Source of the DNA: Alphaproteobacteria bacterium
Lineage (GTDB): Bacteria > Pseudomonadota > Alphaproteobacteria > Rhizobiales > JAKIUO01
Direction: 5' to 3'
Length of the DNA stretch: 36,337 bases
Assembly (NCBI GenBank): GCA_024280895.1
Contig: JAJRPI010000023.1
Span: 1 to 36,337, forward strand
Shown here: positions 35,010 to 36,337 of the stretch, piece by piece
Position numbering within the stretch: the stretch's first letter is position 1
How the letters are laid out: the number at the start of each line of letters is the position of its first letter
The notes under the pieces: model-generated
The model's database searches: none
What the model saw: only the letters and a program-made list of their open reading frames with translations
Told to the model about the DNA's origin: nothing
Position numbers and translations under genes: made by a program

Positions 35010-35273
35010 TTACTTCAGCATCATATTTTTCAAGAGCTGAACGAAGTGTTCGGCTATACCGCTCTGCAAAACAATATAAAAAATGACCATAGCAAAGAGC
35101 GCCCCGTAGCCAACGATGACCGCCGGAAGTTCCTCAGTTGCTAGCCCATATAAGGCCATAACCAGTGAAGGCACAAGATATGCGGAATAAGCACCAAAGG
35201 CATGCAATAGCCCAGGTTTTTCATTCATCACCCTTAGCACGCATTCCTTTTCTTCTTTCGTCAGTAAGTTCAT
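35010..35273 (-). CDS. Small two-helix membrane protein, unrecognised
   Basis: This is a short protein of 87 residues with a polar start (MNLLTKEEKECVLRVMNEKP) and two hydrophobic segments, about 24-46 (AFGAYSAYLVPSLVMALYGL) and 50-70 (AVIVGYGALFAMVIFYIVLQ). The ATG at 35273 has CAGGAG about eight bases upstream. No family is recognised. It converges with pbpC across 26 bases and lies 54 bases after the NnrU gene on the same strand, so it may share that transcript. Confidence 0.72.
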   Translation of the reverse strand: MNLLTKEEKECVLRVMNEKPGLLHAFGAYSAYLVPSLVMALYGLATEELPAVIVGYGALFAMVIFYIVLQSGIAEHFVQLLKNMMLK

Positions 35274-35327
35274 ATAATACTCCTGTTAAAAACGTTCCGC
35301 CCAACGAGTGCTCTTCCACCAAGACAA

Positions 35328-36017
35328 CTAATAAAACACGGGTAACCCAAAAAAGCTTTCGTGGAAATGCAGAACGGTACCCCACGCCGCCAAGGCAATC
35401 AGCGGTACCAAGCAGCCTATTTCCCTGATGGTAGGAATTAATTCCTGCTGCCCTTTAAGAATTGCGGCGAAGGGGATATTTGAGGTTTTGCTCTTGACCT
35501 CCTGCCATCGCTCATTGCCGATCAACCGCGCCCGTCTTTTATCAATCGGCCATGTCCCCAGTAGCGCCAATGCCAGGAAATAGCCAAACAGGGAAAGACC
35601 GGCGGGATCGGCATTATTCACAAAGTGTACGCTTGACCACAAAACCAGCGACCACAAAAACGGATGGCGGGTGATGCGTAAAATACCGAAAATTGAGCCT
35701 TGCTCGCGCAACACCGTTTCCGCCGTTAACAAAATAGGCGGCTTGCGAATAAGGGCGGCTGCAAACAGCCAAAACGCTGCCAGCATCAAAACGGCGCTTA
35801 GCACGCGCACGCTGGGGGAGGTTACGAAATAAGCGCCGCTATGTTCGGCGCGCCAAAAGGCGATGAACAGCCACGCGAACATGACCAGCGAAATCGCCGA
35901 ATAGGCTGACAGGAAGGCCCCTCTTCCAAAACGCTTGATTGCCACTGCGCGCAAACTTGTTGAGGGAACCGCGTGAAAGAGCGTGAATACTATTATTGAG
36001 CACCAGAGTTCGATCAT
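35328..36017 (-). CDS. NnrU family membrane protein
   Basis: This 229-residue integral membrane protein has about six helices. The family is named for a gene linked to nitrite and nitric oxide reduction in Rhodobacter, and later members look like isoprenylcysteine methyltransferase-type membrane enzymes (MPPI motif HPFLWSLVLW here as RITRHPFLW). The ATG at 36017 (MIELWCSIIVFTLFHAVPS) is the natural start. The frame extends to 36092 through a run of basic residues belonging to the upstream gene. No Shine-Dalgarno sequence is seen, which suggests translational coupling with that gene. No denitrification gene is in the window, so a role in nitrogen oxide metabolism is not supported here. Confidence 0.84.
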   Translation of the reverse strand: MIELWCSIIVFTLFHAVPSTSLRAVAIKRFGRGAFLSAYSAISLVMFAWLFIAFWRAEHSGAYFVTSPSVRVLSAVLMLAAFWLFAAALIRKPPILLTAETVLREQGSIFGILRITRHPFLWSLVLWSSVHFVNNADPAGLSLFGYFLALALLGTWPIDKRRARLIGNERWQEVKSKTSNIPFAAILKGQQELIPTIREIGCLVPLIALAAWGTVLHFHESFFGLPVFY

Positions 36018-36336
36018 TATTTTGTGTCTTGCTATCGCTTTTTTTCTTGGGTTTGCTGCCCTTGTTATCCTTGGCTTTCGCAGCAGCAGCACTCGTCTCG
36101 GCGGCTTTTTTTATGTGAACCTTTTCAGGCTCAACAGCCTCTTCAATCTGCTTTATATCGAGTTCGTCTGTTTCTTCCTTGTCATAGGTCAACGTCCCCC
36201 ATTCCAGCGCCTTATAATCGAAACCATGCTCCACCGTTGGCTTGACGATCTTGAAATAGGGCGACAGGTCAAAATCGCGCGGCGCAAACAGGCTGTGATG
36301 GCGTATATGCAAAATTTCACGCCGCGTATAGGAGCC
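35839..36336 (-). CDS. C-terminal part of an unrecognised protein (5' end outside window, 3' end doubtful)
   Basis: The minus-strand frame is open from the window edge: GSYTRREILHIRHHSLF, then a segment DFDLSPYFKIVKPTVEHGFD, YKALEWGTLTYD, an acidic stretch and a Lys/Ala-rich tail. I do not recognise the family. As written it continues to a stop at 35839, running about 179 bases into the NnrU gene, where the translation is merely the shadow of NnrU. An A7 run (T36039-T36045 on the plus strand) sits where the sensible part ends. Slippage by one base there would give a TAG at 36032-36034, 14 bases before the NnrU ATG. The real C terminus is therefore probably near 36032. Confidence 0.55.
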   Translation of the reverse strand, partial: GSYTRREILHIRHHSLFAPRDFDLSPYFKIVKPTVEHGFDYKALEWGTLTYDKEETDELDIKQIEEAVEPEKVHIKKAAETSAAAAKAKDNKGSKPKKKSDSKTQNNDRTLVLNNSIHALSRGSLNKFARSGNQAFWKRGLPVSLFGDFAGHVRVAVHRLLARRT

Positions 36337-36337
36337 A

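Noticed and set aside
1-36337. CRISPR array, prophage, integrase, toxin-antitoxin or biosynthetic cluster
   Set aside because: No regularly spaced repeats, phage or integrase proteins, or toxin pairs were found anywhere in the window.

Overview
The window looks like chromosome of a moderate-GC alphaproteobacterium, most probably of the order Hyphomicrobiales (Rhizobiales) or a close relative. The signs are: a ChpT phosphotransferase beside a che cluster; the Hyphomicrobiales-type lipid A block (cysQ-like, DUF4170, msbA, DUF374 acyltransferase, waaA, lpxK, with DUF2093 nearby); a tRNA-His with no encoded G at position -1 and with A73; and a tandem intergenic repeat with the core GAAAACCGG-TACCCACTTTT that I know from many Hyphomicrobiales genomes. 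No rRNA, CRISPR array, insertion sequence, phage gene or plasmid gene was seen. Most of it reads as core genome.

Layout. 1-1600: tail of an unrecognised gene, tRNA-Arg(ACG) and a secreted L,D-transpeptidase with a very basic linker. 1800-4230: a soluble PAS histidine kinase and tRNA-His(GTG). 4590-10170: a tandem universal stress protein, a SulP anion transporter with STAS domain, a GINT1_N-like beta-propeller protein and a secreted DUF302 protein. 10166-16866, all on the minus strand: chpT, cheA (hybrid with a C-terminal receiver), cheW, cheY, cheB, cheR. This is a full signalling and adaptation set, but with no chemoreceptor, cheD, cheZ or flagellar gene in view. 17078-19430: an unrecognised membrane protein divergent from a second secreted DUF302 protein, then DUF2093. 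19472-26141: a small membrane protein, a REPIN-like inverted repeat pair and the lipid A/Kdo block, in which the lysophospholipid-acyltransferase-like (DUF374) protein and the Kdo transferase WaaA form one continuous reading frame. 26413-27468: ubiA. 27642-34983: a thioester alpha-2-macroglobulin and the penicillin-binding protein PbpC, overlapping by 11 bases. 34984-36337: a small membrane protein, an NnrU-family protein and the tail of another gene entering from the right, with a suspicious A7 run at its end.

How the genes work together. MsbA, WaaA and LpxK build and flip Kdo2-lipid A at the inner membrane. PbpC and the macroglobulin are thought to couple murein repair to trapping of invading proteases, and the L,D-transpeptidase crosslinks murein. 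The che proteins form a phosphorelay with methylation feedback, and ChpT upstream is the phosphotransferase of the CckA-CtrA cell-cycle pathway. Several of the longest reading frames begin at TTG or GTG upstream of a better start, so I moved starts where a Shine-Dalgarno sequence or family length argued for it. I found no wholly new system. The strongest leads are the DUF374-WaaA fusion, the unrecognised glycine-zipper membrane protein, the REPIN-like element and the possible frameshift at the right edge.
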